A DNA stretch of 7,298 bases. Origin: Gemmatimonadota bacterium. GTDB lineage: Bacteria; Latescibacterota; UBA2968; UBA8231. Below are positions 1-7,298 of this stretch, piece by piece (position 1 is the stretch's first letter; the number at the start of each line of letters is the position of its first letter). Made by a program: the position numbers and the translations under genes. A model generated the notes under the pieces. It had not been told where the DNA came from, made no database searches, and saw only the letters and a list, made by a program, of their open reading frames with translations. The stretch lies in NCBI GenBank assembly GCA_009845645.1, contig VXZF01000251.1, forward strand, positions 1 to 7,298, in the 5' to 3' direction.

Positions 1-1562
1 GCAACCGTCAGATCGCCATCAATCAGCACCTCACCCGCCCAGTGCACTTCCTCGCGCAATACCCCGCCCCAGCGCGGCATCACCACATCTAACGCCAATC
101 CGTCGCCGTCCGGCCGCATATTTTGCAGGGTCAGGCCCGTGGTCGCTTGGCTGAGCGTCGGCGTGGCCAGTGTCGAGGGATTGGTTTCGACGGCGAGACG
201 GCGATAGCGCACTCCATCGAATAGATCGCTCGCATCGCCGAGATTGCCGCCCCGGGCACGGGCGTAAGAAGCGTCGTGTGCCCAGAAGTCGAGATTGTCG
301 CGGCCGGCGAAGCGGTCGGCCGTCTGCCCTAGGGGAAAGCCGGCGTCGGCGTATTGTCCGTCGGCTGCAACTAGGTCGAGGTGCTTGCGGCGTTCGTCGT
401 CGTTGTCAAAGACTTGTGGCCGGACGTGCCAGACCAGCAGCCCGGCGGCAGGCTCGCCTCGGTGGTAGTAGTAGCTTTCCCGCCCGCGGTATTCCAGCAG
501 CAAATATTCCGTCCACAGGGTATTGTTATTCGGCGTCTCGGCGCGCAACGGAATTTTGTATATCGCGCCGCCGGAGTACAAATCGCGCACCCGCAGATCC
601 CAACTGTCGCGCTCGACTAAGATCAGCCGCTCGTTTTTCGCGCCGATCCAACCCAATTGCTCTAGACTGCGGGCGCTGAAGGCTGCTGGACCGCTCATGC
701 CATCCCAGCCATGCGCTCCCCAGCCCATTAAGCCCCAGCGGCCAATGCCGGCGCTGTCCTCGGCCGGATTCTGGGTAGGGTTTTTGAGGAAGGAGGTGTC
801 GAAAAAATCGGGTAGTCCTAGGCTGTGCCCAAACTCATGGGCCATCACCCCCACGGTCTGGGCGAAGTTGCCGGTTTCTTGAACCGCTCCCTGCGACGAC
901 AAACCGCTGACGCGGATGGGGCTGCCGTCGGGGCCAAGCGCCCGGGATACAAAAGGTTTTTCTTCCAAGCCCAAGCTCGCCAACCCCGTCGCCGAGCCAA
1001 ACAAAAAGCCGTTGGGCACCGACTGCATGTTGATGAAGATATAATCGACCCAACCGTCGTCGTCGCCGGAGTTAGGGACGCCGTCGGGGCCGTCGTTGTC
1101 AAAGCGCGCCAAGTCGATTTGGGCATCGACTTGGGCGAGGATTTCGCGCGCGAAATCTCCGTGGCGACCGCGCTGGCCCGGGGCGTCGGCCAAATAGGCG
1201 GATGCCGCTTGTGCGGCGGCCAAGCGTTGCGGCAGAACCTCGCCGGTGATTGCGAGTTGACCGAAGGACATCTCGTGATAGAAGTGGGCAAAGCTCCCCT
1301 CGCGCTCGGGATCAAAGAGCTGGTCAGCCCACGCGGGCACGGGTGTAGGTTCTTCATCGGCGAAACGGGCGAAGACTGCCAGGACGTAGATTGAGCCGCT
1401 AGCGGGCAGCACGGGCAGCCGCACTTCGCCGGTAATCTTGGCGGCGGACAGCGGCTCGTCCGCCGCGTGTCCGCCGCAGAGAAATGCTTGGGCTCCAAGC
1501 GTGGAGAATGCGCAGAGGGCAATGCAGCAAGCGATCAGCAAATGTCTCAAGCTAAGGTCCAC
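1..1562 (-). CDS. Secreted M6-family zinc metalloprotease (immune inhibitor A-like), C-terminus cut by the window edge
   Basis: A secreted peptidase, seen as 520 codons with no stop before base 1. Residues 1-26 form a signal peptide: a hydrophobic core (LLIACCIALCAF) ends in Ala24-Gln-Ala26, a plausible signal peptidase I site. The zinc site HEFGHSLGLPD is at residues 242-252 (His242, Glu243, His246; Asp252 as likely third ligand), matching the M6 pattern HExxHxxGxxD. A Met-turn-like WGLMGWG follows around Met279. An acidic stretch at 155-173 (FDNDGPDG, then GDDDGWVDY) resembles the calcium-binding segment before the M6 active site. Downstream, LLVWHV near His379 and LVAADG are family hallmarks. 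The last residues (GEVLIDGDLTV) may begin a further beta-rich domain. The frame has no ATG before the catalytic region. GTG at 1562 precedes the signal peptide, with GGAG 10 nt upstream. Family is confident; substrate is unknown. Confidence 0.9.
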   Translation of the reverse strand, partial: MDLSLRHLLIACCIALCAFSTLGAQAFLCGGHAADEPLSAAKITGEVRLPVLPASGSIYVLAVFARFADEEPTPVPAWADQLFDPEREGSFAHFYHEMSFGQLAITGEVLPQRLAAAQAASAYLADAPGQRGRHGDFAREILAQVDAQIDLARFDNDGPDGVPNSGDDDGWVDYIFINMQSVPNGFLFGSATGLASLGLEEKPFVSRALGPDGSPIRVSGLSSQGAVQETGNFAQTVGVMAHEFGHSLGLPDFFDTSFLKNPTQNPAEDSAGIGRWGLMGWGAHGWDGMSGPAAFSARSLEQLGWIGAKNERLILVERDSWDLRVRDLYSGGAIYKIPLRAETPNNNTLWTEYLLLEYRGRESYYYHRGEPAAGLLVWHVRPQVFDNDDERRKHLDLVAADGQYADAGFPLGQTADRFAGRDNLDFWAHDASYARARGGNLGDASDLFDGVRYRRLAVETNPSTLATPTLSQATTGLTLQNMRPDGDGLALDVVMPRWGGVLREEVHWAGEVLIDGDLTV

Positions 1563-1624
1563 TTGTCTTTTGCTCCGTTTGGCTGCTAAGAGGGAGGCCT
1601 CCCCTTATGTCACCACACCCCGTT
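1563..1624. other. 62-nt spacer between the LolB-like gene and the protease gene
   Basis: This is the longest non-coding gap in the window. It holds a 12-bp perfect palindrome (GGGAGGCCTCCC, 1592-1603) and, near the protease start, a weak Shine-Dalgarno (GGAG on the minus strand). I see no U-tract after the palindrome and no clear -35/-10 pair. The protease could be read through from upstream or have its own promoter here; the sequence does not decide. Confidence 0.5.
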
Positions 1625-2383
1625 TCAAGGCATACCCCGTCGCAACTGTTCGGCATCTAGGCCGCGGTTGAAGGCGTAGTTTTTATAGGACAACGCCAGC
1701 AGGATATCGCGCTGACGAATTTCTACCCGGCGCGGCAGATAGAGCGCTTGCTCCCGCCGGTATTCTTTTAGCTCGCGGAGTAGGACTTCACCCTCGGGCA
1801 GGGAGATGCTCTCGCGCAACACCAAGCCGCGGCGCAGGTCTAGCCACGCCTGCCGTCCTCCCGCGAGCGCAACCACCGCGTGGTCGGCCTGCGGATATTC
1901 GATCGGCTTGACGATGGAACCTGGCTCGACGAAGCCGAGCAAGGCGTAGCGGAGGTCGCAGGATCCCAAATCTAGTCCGGTCAACGTGGTTAGCAGTCGG
2001 CCATGCACTGATCCTTTTAAGGGCTGGTCCATGCCCCGGCCGTACACGGTTAGGCTGTCTCCTTCGAGGAGAGCGGTAAAGATGTGCGTAAAGAAAGGGC
2101 CGCGCACCTCGACGCGAAAGAGATCTGGATTGACTAGCTGCACGAGGGCCGTCCCCCGATCGCGCATCTCGCCGCGCCGCAGTTCAATGGCCGCTTCTGC
2201 CGTCAGATCCGCGAACTGGGCGAGGGACGTCGAAGCAGCGAGCAAGGCAGCCGGTCCTTGGTCTGCATCCCAACCCTCACGCACCACCAGCGGCGGTGCG
2301 CAAGCTAGCGTTAGGGCGCAGAGCGCAACCCATTTGTAAGCTGTCTGGAAATTTCGGGGGTGCCCCGAGCGCAGAGTATGCAT
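1625..2383 (-). CDS. LolB-like (DUF4292-type) probable outer-membrane lipoprotein
   Basis: A 252-residue exported protein. The N-terminus has basic residues, then a hydrophobic run (WVALCALTLAC) ending at Cys28, the likely lipidated cysteine. The lipobox is imperfect: Thr-Leu-Ala-Cys, with Leu one position earlier than usual. The rest is beta-rich, with the pattern of LolB/DUF4292 proteins: an early stretch (AAIELRRGEMRDRGTALVQL), then PDLFRVEVRGPFF, DSLTVYGRG, a G-x-LLTTLTGL segment, and a basic beta-rich end. LolB accepts lipoproteins from the periplasmic carrier LolA and inserts them in the outer membrane; whether this protein does so is inference. The frame is open 63 nt further upstream, but the ATG at 2383 is preferred because it gives the signal sequence at once and overlaps the TPR stop codon by one base. 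Assignment rests on pattern and context, so it is moderate. Confidence 0.68.
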   Translation of the reverse strand: MHTLRSGHPRNFQTAYKWVALCALTLACAPPLVVREGWDADQGPAALLAASTSLAQFADLTAEAAIELRRGEMRDRGTALVQLVNPDLFRVEVRGPFFTHIFTALLEGDSLTVYGRGMDQPLKGSVHGRLLTTLTGLDLGSCDLRYALLGFVEPGSIVKPIEYPQADHAVVALAGGRQAWLDLRRGLVLRESISLPEGEVLLRELKEYRREQALYLPRRVEIRQRDILLALSYKNYAFNRGLDAEQLRRGMP

Positions 2384-2385
2384 CA
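2381..2385 (-). promoter_or_regulatory. TGATG stop-start overlap coupling the TPR and LolB-like genes
   Basis: On the minus strand the TGA stop of the TPR gene (2385-2383) shares its A with the ATG of the LolB-like gene (2383-2381). No good Shine-Dalgarno lies just upstream of this ATG, so reinitiation by ribosomes finishing the TPR gene is the likely way it is translated. This implies co-expression of the two proteins. Confidence 0.75.
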
Positions 2386-4266
2386 CGGCAGCAGCTTGCG
2401 CTGGACCTCTTCGTTGTCCGGCGCGAGTTCCAGCACCTTTTGCCAATGTGCGCGCGCCTCGTCCATTTTGCCGAGGGCACTGGCAATGTCGCCGGCGTGG
2501 TCGAAGATCACGGCCTGCTCCTCGGGATCGCCCTCGTCCATTTGCTCCAAGGCTTGTTGCAGGTATTGTTCGGCCTGTGCTAGCTCGCCGAGGCGGAAAT
2601 AGGCCCAGCCGATGCTGTCGAGGAACGCGCTGTTGTCCGGTTCGAGTGCGATCGCCTTCTCCAAGAGCGCGACTGCTTCTGTCAGCCGCACGCCCTTGTC
2701 CGCATACATATAGCCGAGGTAGTTGAGGGCGTACGCATCGTTTGGCTCGATCTCCAACAGGCGTTGGAAGGTCTCTACGGCGCGGTCGAAGTACTCGTCG
2801 CGGCCCAGTTTGCGCGAAGCCTGTTCGTAGCAGGCTCCGAGGTAAAAGAGTACGCGGCTCTTGTCGTTGGCGAGGGCAACGGCCTGATTCAGCTTCTCAA
2901 GGGCCGCTTCCCAGTGCTCTAGTTCCTCTAGTGCGATGCCCCAGTGCAGAAAGGTTGGGCTATACGCAGGGTCGAGTGAGGCCGCTGTTTCGTATTGGGC
3001 CAGCGCGTCTTCCCACTGTCCCTGTCGCCCGAGGCTGATGCCCCACCGCACGTGCAGTGCGGCGTGGCCTGGGGATGCTGCAAGGGCTTGGCTATAGATT
3101 TCTATCGCCTCTGCCCAAGCGTCTTGTTGCTCTAGCGCGAGTCCCCAGTACAGATATATCTCAACCGCGTCGGGCAGGCGCTCAAGGCCGCGCTGGTACA
3201 CGGCGATGGCCTCGTCATAGCGCTCGGTGCTTTCGAGGGCCGTCCCCCAGTACAGGTAGATCTCGCTGCTGTCGGGCATGGCCTCTGCCGCTTGGCTGAG
3301 GACGGCGGTGGCCGAGTCGTAGTCCTCCAAGTAGATGTAATGGCGCGCTAGGTCGGTCCACTGCTCGACCGTTTGGGGCTGCATCTCGACGATGCGCTTA
3401 AAGACCAACGTCGCTTGGTCGTACTGGCCGGCCTCGGACAGGGCTACTCCCAAGTGGTAAAGTACCTCGGCACTCTCTTCGGCGAGGATGTCCTCTAGGT
3501 CGTGCTCGGTGTCCATCAGCCGCGCCAAGTGGTAGGGGATGCTGCTGTCGGGCAGGTGGCCGGCGGCCTCGCGGTAGATGGCAATGGCCTCGTGGCGATG
3601 TCCCTGTGCCAGCTTGAGCTCGGCTAGACCCAGCCAAGCGTCCTCGACCATAGGGTCGGCCGCGAGCACGCGGCGATAGATGCGCTCGGCCTCTTTTTGC
3701 TGGTTGATGCGCGAAAAAATGCCAGCTATATCTACCTTGACCTCTGGTGGTATGTGCTCTTGGGCGAGCACCTCCTTGAAGAGCGGAGCGACGCGCTCGG
3801 CTTGGCCCGTTTCAAAGTAGAGGTAGGCCAAGTGGCGGTAGAGCGGCCAATTATCTGGCTCGTAGCGCAGCAACTCTTCAATGTGGTCGATGGCATCCTC
3901 GCGCTCGCCTTCGCTCTCCAAGATGCGAATCAGCAGGCGGCGCAACCCCACCTGACTTCCGTCCAATGCCAACCCCTTGAGGGCAAAATGGACGGCCATG
4001 TGGGGGTCGTCGATGCGCTGGTAATTGTAAGCGAGGCGGGCGTAGATGGTAGGCGAAGTCGAGTCGAGATCGGCCGCGTTGCGCAGGGCGACTATTGCGC
4101 CGAGGTAGTTGTGTTGAGCTTCAAAGACCTTGGCCTTGACGAAGTACTGCATGGCTTGGTCGGAGGCCGTCGGCCCTGCGGCTGTAGGCGCTTTAGTGCC
4201 CCGCAGGACCGCGCAGCCGCCCGCTGATAGTGCGAGGGCGCAAAGTAGGGGGAGGATATTTTTCAT
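2383..4266 (-). CDS. TPR-repeat lipoprotein, 627 residues
   Basis: A periplasm-facing scaffold protein built almost wholly of tetratricopeptide repeats. MKN plus a hydrophobic run leads to AGGC with Cys18, a probable lipidation site; the -3 residue is Ala rather than the usual Leu. About 16 34-residue units fill residues 38-619, with typical TPR signatures such as EAIAIYREAAGHLPD and EAVALLEKAIALEPD. An acidic non-canonical stretch (about 242-265) splits the array. Units with Trp at 340, 374, 408 and 442 are close copies. The C-terminal part (ALNYLGYMYADKGVRLTEA, then LDSIGWAYFRLG) resembles the TPR proteins encoded beside lolB in Pseudomonas and betaproteobacteria. The ATG at 4266 is chosen over an in-frame TTG at 4326 because it has a good Shine-Dalgarno, begins the signal peptide and avoids overlap with the permease gene. 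Its binding partner is unknown. Confidence 0.88.
   Translation of the reverse strand: MKNILPLLCALALSAGGCAVLRGTKAPTAAGPTASDQAMQYFVKAKVFEAQHNYLGAIVALRNAADLDSTSPTIYARLAYNYQRIDDPHMAVHFALKGLALDGSQVGLRRLLIRILESEGEREDAIDHIEELLRYEPDNWPLYRHLAYLYFETGQAERVAPLFKEVLAQEHIPPEVKVDIAGIFSRINQQKEAERIYRRVLAADPMVEDAWLGLAELKLAQGHRHEAIAIYREAAGHLPDSSIPYHLARLMDTEHDLEDILAEESAEVLYHLGVALSEAGQYDQATLVFKRIVEMQPQTVEQWTDLARHYIYLEDYDSATAVLSQAAEAMPDSSEIYLYWGTALESTERYDEAIAVYQRGLERLPDAVEIYLYWGLALEQQDAWAEAIEIYSQALAASPGHAALHVRWGISLGRQGQWEDALAQYETAASLDPAYSPTFLHWGIALEELEHWEAALEKLNQAVALANDKSRVLFYLGACYEQASRKLGRDEYFDRAVETFQRLLEIEPNDAYALNYLGYMYADKGVRLTEAVALLEKAIALEPDNSAFLDSIGWAYFRLGELAQAEQYLQQALEQMDEGDPEEQAVIFDHAGDIASALGKMDEARAHWQKVLELAPDNEEVQRKLLP
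2939..3346 (-). repeat. Four phased 102-bp TPR-coding repeats inside the TPR lipoprotein gene
   Basis: Four units start at 2939, 3041, 3143 and 3245, exactly 102 bp (34 codons) apart. On the plus strand the cores read CCCCAGTGCAG, CCCCACCGCAC, CCCCAGTACAG and CCCCAGTACAG. They encode the W-G turn of helix A: LHWGIALE, VRWGISLG, LYWGLALE and LYWGTALE, with Trp at residues 442, 408, 374 and 340. The two right-hand units are the most alike in DNA, suggesting the youngest duplication. Unit borders are arbitrary within the 102-bp period. Confidence 0.8.
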
Positions 4267-4275
4267 AATTGTCAA

Positions 4276-4281
4276 CTCCCC
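4276..4281 (-). promoter_or_regulatory. Shine-Dalgarno (GGGGAG) for the TPR lipoprotein gene
   Basis: GGGGAG on the minus strand sits 9 nt before the ATG at 4266, within the 16-nt gap after the permease stop codon. It decides the start of the TPR gene in favour of this ATG over the upstream in-frame TTG. Confidence 0.7.
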
Positions 4282-4282
4282 A

Positions 4283-5131
4283 TCAGGTGATTTTGGGATC
4301 CAAGGCGTCTCTAAGCCCGTCGCCAAAGAGGTTTAGTGCGAGGACGACCACGAAGATGGCCAGTCCGGGAAAGGCCATGACCCAGGGCGCTTGCAAGAGC
4401 AGTTCGCGTCCGCCGGATAGCATAGCTCCCCACTCGGGAGTCGGCGGCTGGGCTCCCAATCCCAAAAAGCTCAATCCGGCCGCGTCGAGGATGGCCGTGC
4501 CCAAGCTAAGCGTAGCTTGCACGATGAGGGGAACCGTGCAGTTGGGCAAGATGCTGTAGAACAGCAGCCGCGATTCGCTCGCTCCCAGCGCGCGTGCGGC
4601 CTCGACGTACGTGGCCTCGCGCACGGTCAGCACGGACGAGCGCATGAGGCGGGCAAACTGCGGCACCAACACGATGCTGACAGCGAGAATGGCATTGTCG
4701 ATGCCCGGCCCGATGACGGCGACGATGGCAATGGCCAACAAGATGCTGGGAAACGCCAGCATCAGGTCCATCAGCCGCATGATGAGCATGTCGGCGACCC
4801 CGCCGCGATACCCGGCTACGAGGCCGAGCAAGGTGCCGGTGGAAGCAGCCAGCGCGATGGCGACCAGCCCGATCCGCAACGAGATGCGAGCGCCGTACAC
4901 GATGCGGCTGAAGATGTCGCGGCCAAAGTCGTCCGTCCCCAGCCAGTGGCTGGCCGATGGCGGCTGCAAGCGCGCGTAGAGGTTTTGCGCCAGTGGATCG
5001 TATGGTGCCAGCAGCGGTGCCAGCAGCGCGACTAGAGACGCACTCGCCAAGACTCCTCCACCGATCAGCGCGGGGCGCTGTTTGCCGAGCCGCCTCAGTT
5101 CACTGGTGACGTGTGAAAATATCTCAAGCAT
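4283..5131 (-). CDS. ABC transporter permease, DppC/OppC family (peptide/nickel-type importer)
   Basis: An inner-membrane permease subunit, 282 residues, full length for the family. Residues 1-44 carry the N-terminal OppC-type helix (LIGGGVLASASLVALLAPLL), followed by the hallmark HWLGTDDFGRDIFSRIVYGA (62-81). Hydrophobic helices follow at about 86-108, 119-141, 146-162, 200-218 and 249-269. The EAA loop that contacts the ATPase is at 177-197 (EAARALGASESRLLFYS and on to LPN). The C-terminal signature NLFGDGLRDALDP is at 267-279. Such proteins pair with a DppB/OppB permease, a periplasmic binding protein and one or two ATPases; none is encoded in this window, so the substrate cannot be assigned. 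The ATG at 5131 is the first usable start, since TAA lies in frame 6 nt upstream. No strong Shine-Dalgarno is visible, so read-through from glgB, whose stop is 17 nt upstream, may help. Confidence 0.95.
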   Translation of the reverse strand: MLEIFSHVTSELRRLGKQRPALIGGGVLASASLVALLAPLLAPYDPLAQNLYARLQPPSASHWLGTDDFGRDIFSRIVYGARISLRIGLVAIALAASTGTLLGLVAGYRGGVADMLIMRLMDLMLAFPSILLAIAIVAVIGPGIDNAILAVSIVLVPQFARLMRSSVLTVREATYVEAARALGASESRLLFYSILPNCTVPLIVQATLSLGTAILDAAGLSFLGLGAQPPTPEWGAMLSGGRELLLQAPWVMAFPGLAIFVVVLALNLFGDGLRDALDPKIT

Positions 5132-5148
5132 GGCAAATTAGCATTGCT

Positions 5149-7298
5149 CTACTTCGGCTCTAGAACTAACACGCCCAGTGGTGGCAGGCGCAACTGCGCC
5201 GAATGCGGCCGGCCGTGGCAGGCGACTTTCTCAGTTTGCACCCCGCCGCCGTGACCCACGCCGCTGCCGCCGTAGATTTCGGCGTCGCTGTTGAGCACTT
5301 CGCGGTACGGTCCGGCGGCTGGCAACCCGAGCCGGTAGTCCTCTCGGGGAACTGGGGTAAAATTGCAGACGAAGATCAGGGGTTTTTCGCCTTCGGCGCG
5401 GCGCGCAAAAGCGGCGATGCTCTGCGCAGAGTCCGAGCAGTCGATCCACTCAAAACCATCGGGATACGCATCGGTGCGGTGCAGGGCCGCACAGCGGCGA
5501 TAGAGTTGGTTGAGATCGCAGAGCCAGCGATAGACGCCGCGATGGGACTCGTCGTCGAGTAGGTGCCAGTGCAACTCGCTTTGGTGGTTCCATTCTTCCC
5601 ATTGCGCCAGTTCGGCCCCCATAAAGAGCAACTTCTTGCCTGGGTGCCCGTACATAAAGCCGTAGAGCAAGCGCAAGTTGGCCAGTTGCTGCCAGGCGTC
5701 GCCGGGCATCTTGCTCAACAGCGAGCGCTTGCCGTGTACCACCTCGTCGTGCGACAGCGGCAATACGAAGTTTTCGCAATAGGCGTAGAGCATGCCAAAG
5801 GTCAGGTCGGATTGGTGGTGGCGGCGGTGGATCGGATCGCGCTGCATATAGTGCAGCACGTCGTTCATCCAGCCCATGTTCCATTTGAAGTCAAAGCCGA
5901 GGCCGCCAGCGTCGGCCGGTCGGGAAACCTCCGGCCAAGCAGTCGATTCTTCGGCGATCATCAGTGCGCCGGGATAGTGCTCGCCGACGGTCGTATTGAG
6001 CTGTCTGAGGAAGTCGATGGCTTCGAGGTTTTCGCGCCCACCATAGGCATTGGGCACCCATTCCCCTGCCAAGCGCGAGTAGTCGAGGTAGAGCATGGAG
6101 GCCACTGCATCGACCCGCAGGCCATCGATGTGAAAGCGTTCGAGCCAAAACAGGGCGTTGGAAATGAGAAAGGATCGCACTTCGGCGCGGCCGTAGTTGA
6201 ATATGCAGGTCTGCCAATCGGGATGTCGCCCTTGGCGCGGGTCGCGGTGTTCGTAGAGGCTGGTGCCGTCGAACTGGGCCAAGCCGTGGGCGTCGCTGGG
6301 AAAGTGCGCGGGCACCCAGTCGAGAATCACGCCGATTTCGTGGCGATGGCAGTAGTCGATGAAATAGGCGAAATCCTCGGGCGTGCCAAAGCGCGCGCTC
6401 GGAGCGAAATACCCCGTTCCTTGATAACCCCACGAGCCGTCGAAGGGATGCTCGGCTACCGGCATTAGTTCGATGTGGGTAAAGCCCAGTTCGGCCACGT
6501 GGGGAACCAATTGGTGAGCCAGCGTGCGATAGTCGAGATAGGCATCGCCGTTGCGACGCCAAGAGCCGAGATGTACCTCGTAGATGGCGAGGGGAGCTTC
6601 CACCCAGTTGCGCTCCTGTCGCGCGGCCATCCATGCGTCGTCGCTCCAAGCGAACGCATCGCTCCGACAGACTGCGGAAGCAGTGCGGGGCGGTTGCTCG
6701 GCTGCAAAGGCAAAGGGATCGCTTTTGAGCAGCACGTCGCCGGTGCGGCTGAGGATTTCGTACTTGTAGAGTGCGCCCGCACCGACTTCGGGGACGAAAA
6801 GCTCCCAGACTCCGGACGAGCCCAGCGAGCGCATGCAGTGCCGCCGACCGTCCCAGCCGTTGAAATCGCCGACCACGCTGACCCGGCGGGCGCTCGGTGC
6901 CCACACTGCGAAATACGTGCCTTCAGTCTCGTCGATACAGCGCGGATGCGCTCCTAGCATCTCGTAGGCGCGGTAGAGCGTTCCTTCGTTGAAGAGATAT
7001 TGGTCTTGGGGTGCGAACTGCGGCCAGAACGAGTACGGATCGCGGTAGTAGCGGACCTCGCCTTGTGCGTTTGTTACTTCTAGATGGTAGGCAAAGGATG
7101 TACTGCGACCCGTGATCCGCGCCTCGAACAGCCCGTCAGCATGGATCTTGGCCGCGGGAAAGTTCGCGCCTTGCCCGTCTCGCTCGACGACTCTTACGCT
7201 CGTCGCATCGGGCAAGAACGCGCGCACGACCCATCCGTCGTCTAACGGGTGCATACCCAAGGTCGAGAATACATCGGCGCATTCGCCGCGTACAAGGG
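5149..7298 (-). CDS. glgB: 1,4-alpha-glucan branching enzyme GlgB (5' end beyond the window)
   Basis: Cytoplasmic glycogen branching enzyme (EC 2.4.1.18): it cuts an alpha-1,4 glucan chain and rejoins the piece through an alpha-1,6 bond. 715 codons are in the window, numbered here from the codon at 7296. An N-terminal beta domain ([19 protein letters not shown]) comes first, then a CBM48 domain ([20 protein letters not shown], about 129-148), the GH13 barrel (about 230-600) and a C-terminal beta domain. GH13 regions are intact: DWVPAHFP (Asp326), GLRVDAV with nucleophile Asp396, MIAEES with acid/base Glu449, and [10 protein letters not shown] (Asp517). The 53-residue spacing between nucleophile and acid/base equals that of the E. 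coli enzyme (405 and 458). The frame stays open to the right edge, and [16 protein letters not shown] lines up with E. coli residues 13-28, so about a dozen residues are missing. The TTG at 7260 is not the start. No other glycogen gene is visible. Confidence 0.97.
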   Translation of the reverse strand, partial: LVRGECADVFSTLGMHPLDDGWVVRAFLPDATSVRVVERDGQGANFPAAKIHADGLFEARITGRSTSFAYHLEVTNAQGEVRYYRDPYSFWPQFAPQDQYLFNEGTLYRAYEMLGAHPRCIDETEGTYFAVWAPSARRVSVVGDFNGWDGRRHCMRSLGSSGVWELFVPEVGAGALYKYEILSRTGDVLLKSDPFAFAAEQPPRTASAVCRSDAFAWSDDAWMAARQERNWVEAPLAIYEVHLGSWRRNGDAYLDYRTLAHQLVPHVAELGFTHIELMPVAEHPFDGSWGYQGTGYFAPSARFGTPEDFAYFIDYCHRHEIGVILDWVPAHFPSDAHGLAQFDGTSLYEHRDPRQGRHPDWQTCIFNYGRAEVRSFLISNALFWLERFHIDGLRVDAVASMLYLDYSRLAGEWVPNAYGGRENLEAIDFLRQLNTTVGEHYPGALMIAEESTAWPEVSRPADAGGLGFDFKWNMGWMNDVLHYMQRDPIHRRHHQSDLTFGMLYAYCENFVLPLSHDEVVHGKRSLLSKMPGDAWQQLANLRLLYGFMYGHPGKKLLFMGAELAQWEEWNHQSELHWHLLDDESHRGVYRWLCDLNQLYRRCAALHRTDAYPDGFEWIDCSDSAQSIAAFARRAEGEKPLIFVCNFTPVPREDYRLGLPAAGPYREVLNSDAEIYGGSGVGHGGGVQTEKVACHGRPHSAQLRLPPLGVLVLEPK

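Noticed and set aside
845..1522. 225-codon minus-strand open frame overlapping the protease gene
   Set aside because: It is in a different frame from the M6 protease, which shows the full zinc motif and signal peptide; the 225-codon product is Pro/Arg/Ser-rich and low in complexity, as expected of an out-of-frame reading.
1592..1603. Perfect palindrome GGGAGGCCTCCC as a terminator or operator
   Set aside because: With no loop bases it can form only a 4-bp stem, there is no following U-tract, and a single 12-bp GC-rich palindrome is not enough to call a regulator site.
2384..2446. Upstream start for the LolB-like gene (21 extra residues)
   Set aside because: It would overlap the TPR gene by over 60 bases and put an Arg/Ala/Gln-rich leader before the signal sequence; the ATG at 2383 fits the TGATG overlap.
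4267..4326. Upstream TTG start for the TPR gene (20 extra residues)
   Set aside because: It would overlap the permease 3' end and place a non-hydrophobic stretch before the signal peptide. The ATG at 4266 has a good Shine-Dalgarno and begins a normal lipoprotein signal.
5124..5144. Six-codon minus-strand frame (MLICHA) overlapping the permease start
   Set aside because: It has no Shine-Dalgarno and no leader-peptide character such as a run of one amino acid; it is likely chance, although it could in principle affect permease translation.
5563..6468. 301-codon plus-strand open frame opposite glgB
   Set aside because: It lies entirely inside the well-supported glgB coding strand, resembles no family I know and reads like the antisense of GC-rich codons. 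It is a shadow frame.

Overview
This window carries five genes, all on the minus strand and tightly packed, so transcription runs from the right end (7298) to the left end (1). The DNA is GC-rich and nearly all coding. Two probable lipoproteins, one of them LolB-like, and a secreted protease point to a diderm (Gram-negative-type) bacterium. I cannot name the phylum. The mix would fit uncultured FCB-group or delta-type lineages, but that is a guess, not a sequence result.

Layout in transcription order. (1) 7298-5149: glgB, the glycogen branching enzyme; its first dozen or so codons lie beyond the window. (2) 5131-4283: an inner-membrane permease of the DppC/OppC family, 17 nt after glgB. (3) 4266-2383: a 627-residue TPR lipoprotein, 16 nt after the permease and with a good Shine-Dalgarno. 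(4) 2383-1625: a LolB-like (DUF4292-type) lipoprotein whose ATG shares one base with the TPR stop codon (TGATG). (5) 1562-1: a secreted M6-family zinc metalloprotease with a GTG start after a 62-nt gap; its C-terminus runs off the left edge.

Working together: the TPR and LolB-like pair is the clearest functional unit. The overlap indicates translational coupling, and a TPR protein gene next to lolB is a known arrangement in beta- and gammaproteobacteria, so a role at the outer membrane in lipoprotein handling is reasonable. glgB and the lone permease look like operon passengers with no obvious metabolic link. The permease lacks its usual DppB-type partner, binding protein and ATPases in this window. 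The protease would act outside the cytoplasm.

I found no RNA gene, CRISPR array, insertion sequence or phage gene, and no convincing new defence or biosynthetic system. The points most worth a second look are the orphan OppC-type permease behind glgB, the coupled TPR/LolB-like pair, and an exactly phased 102-bp repeat block inside the TPR gene.
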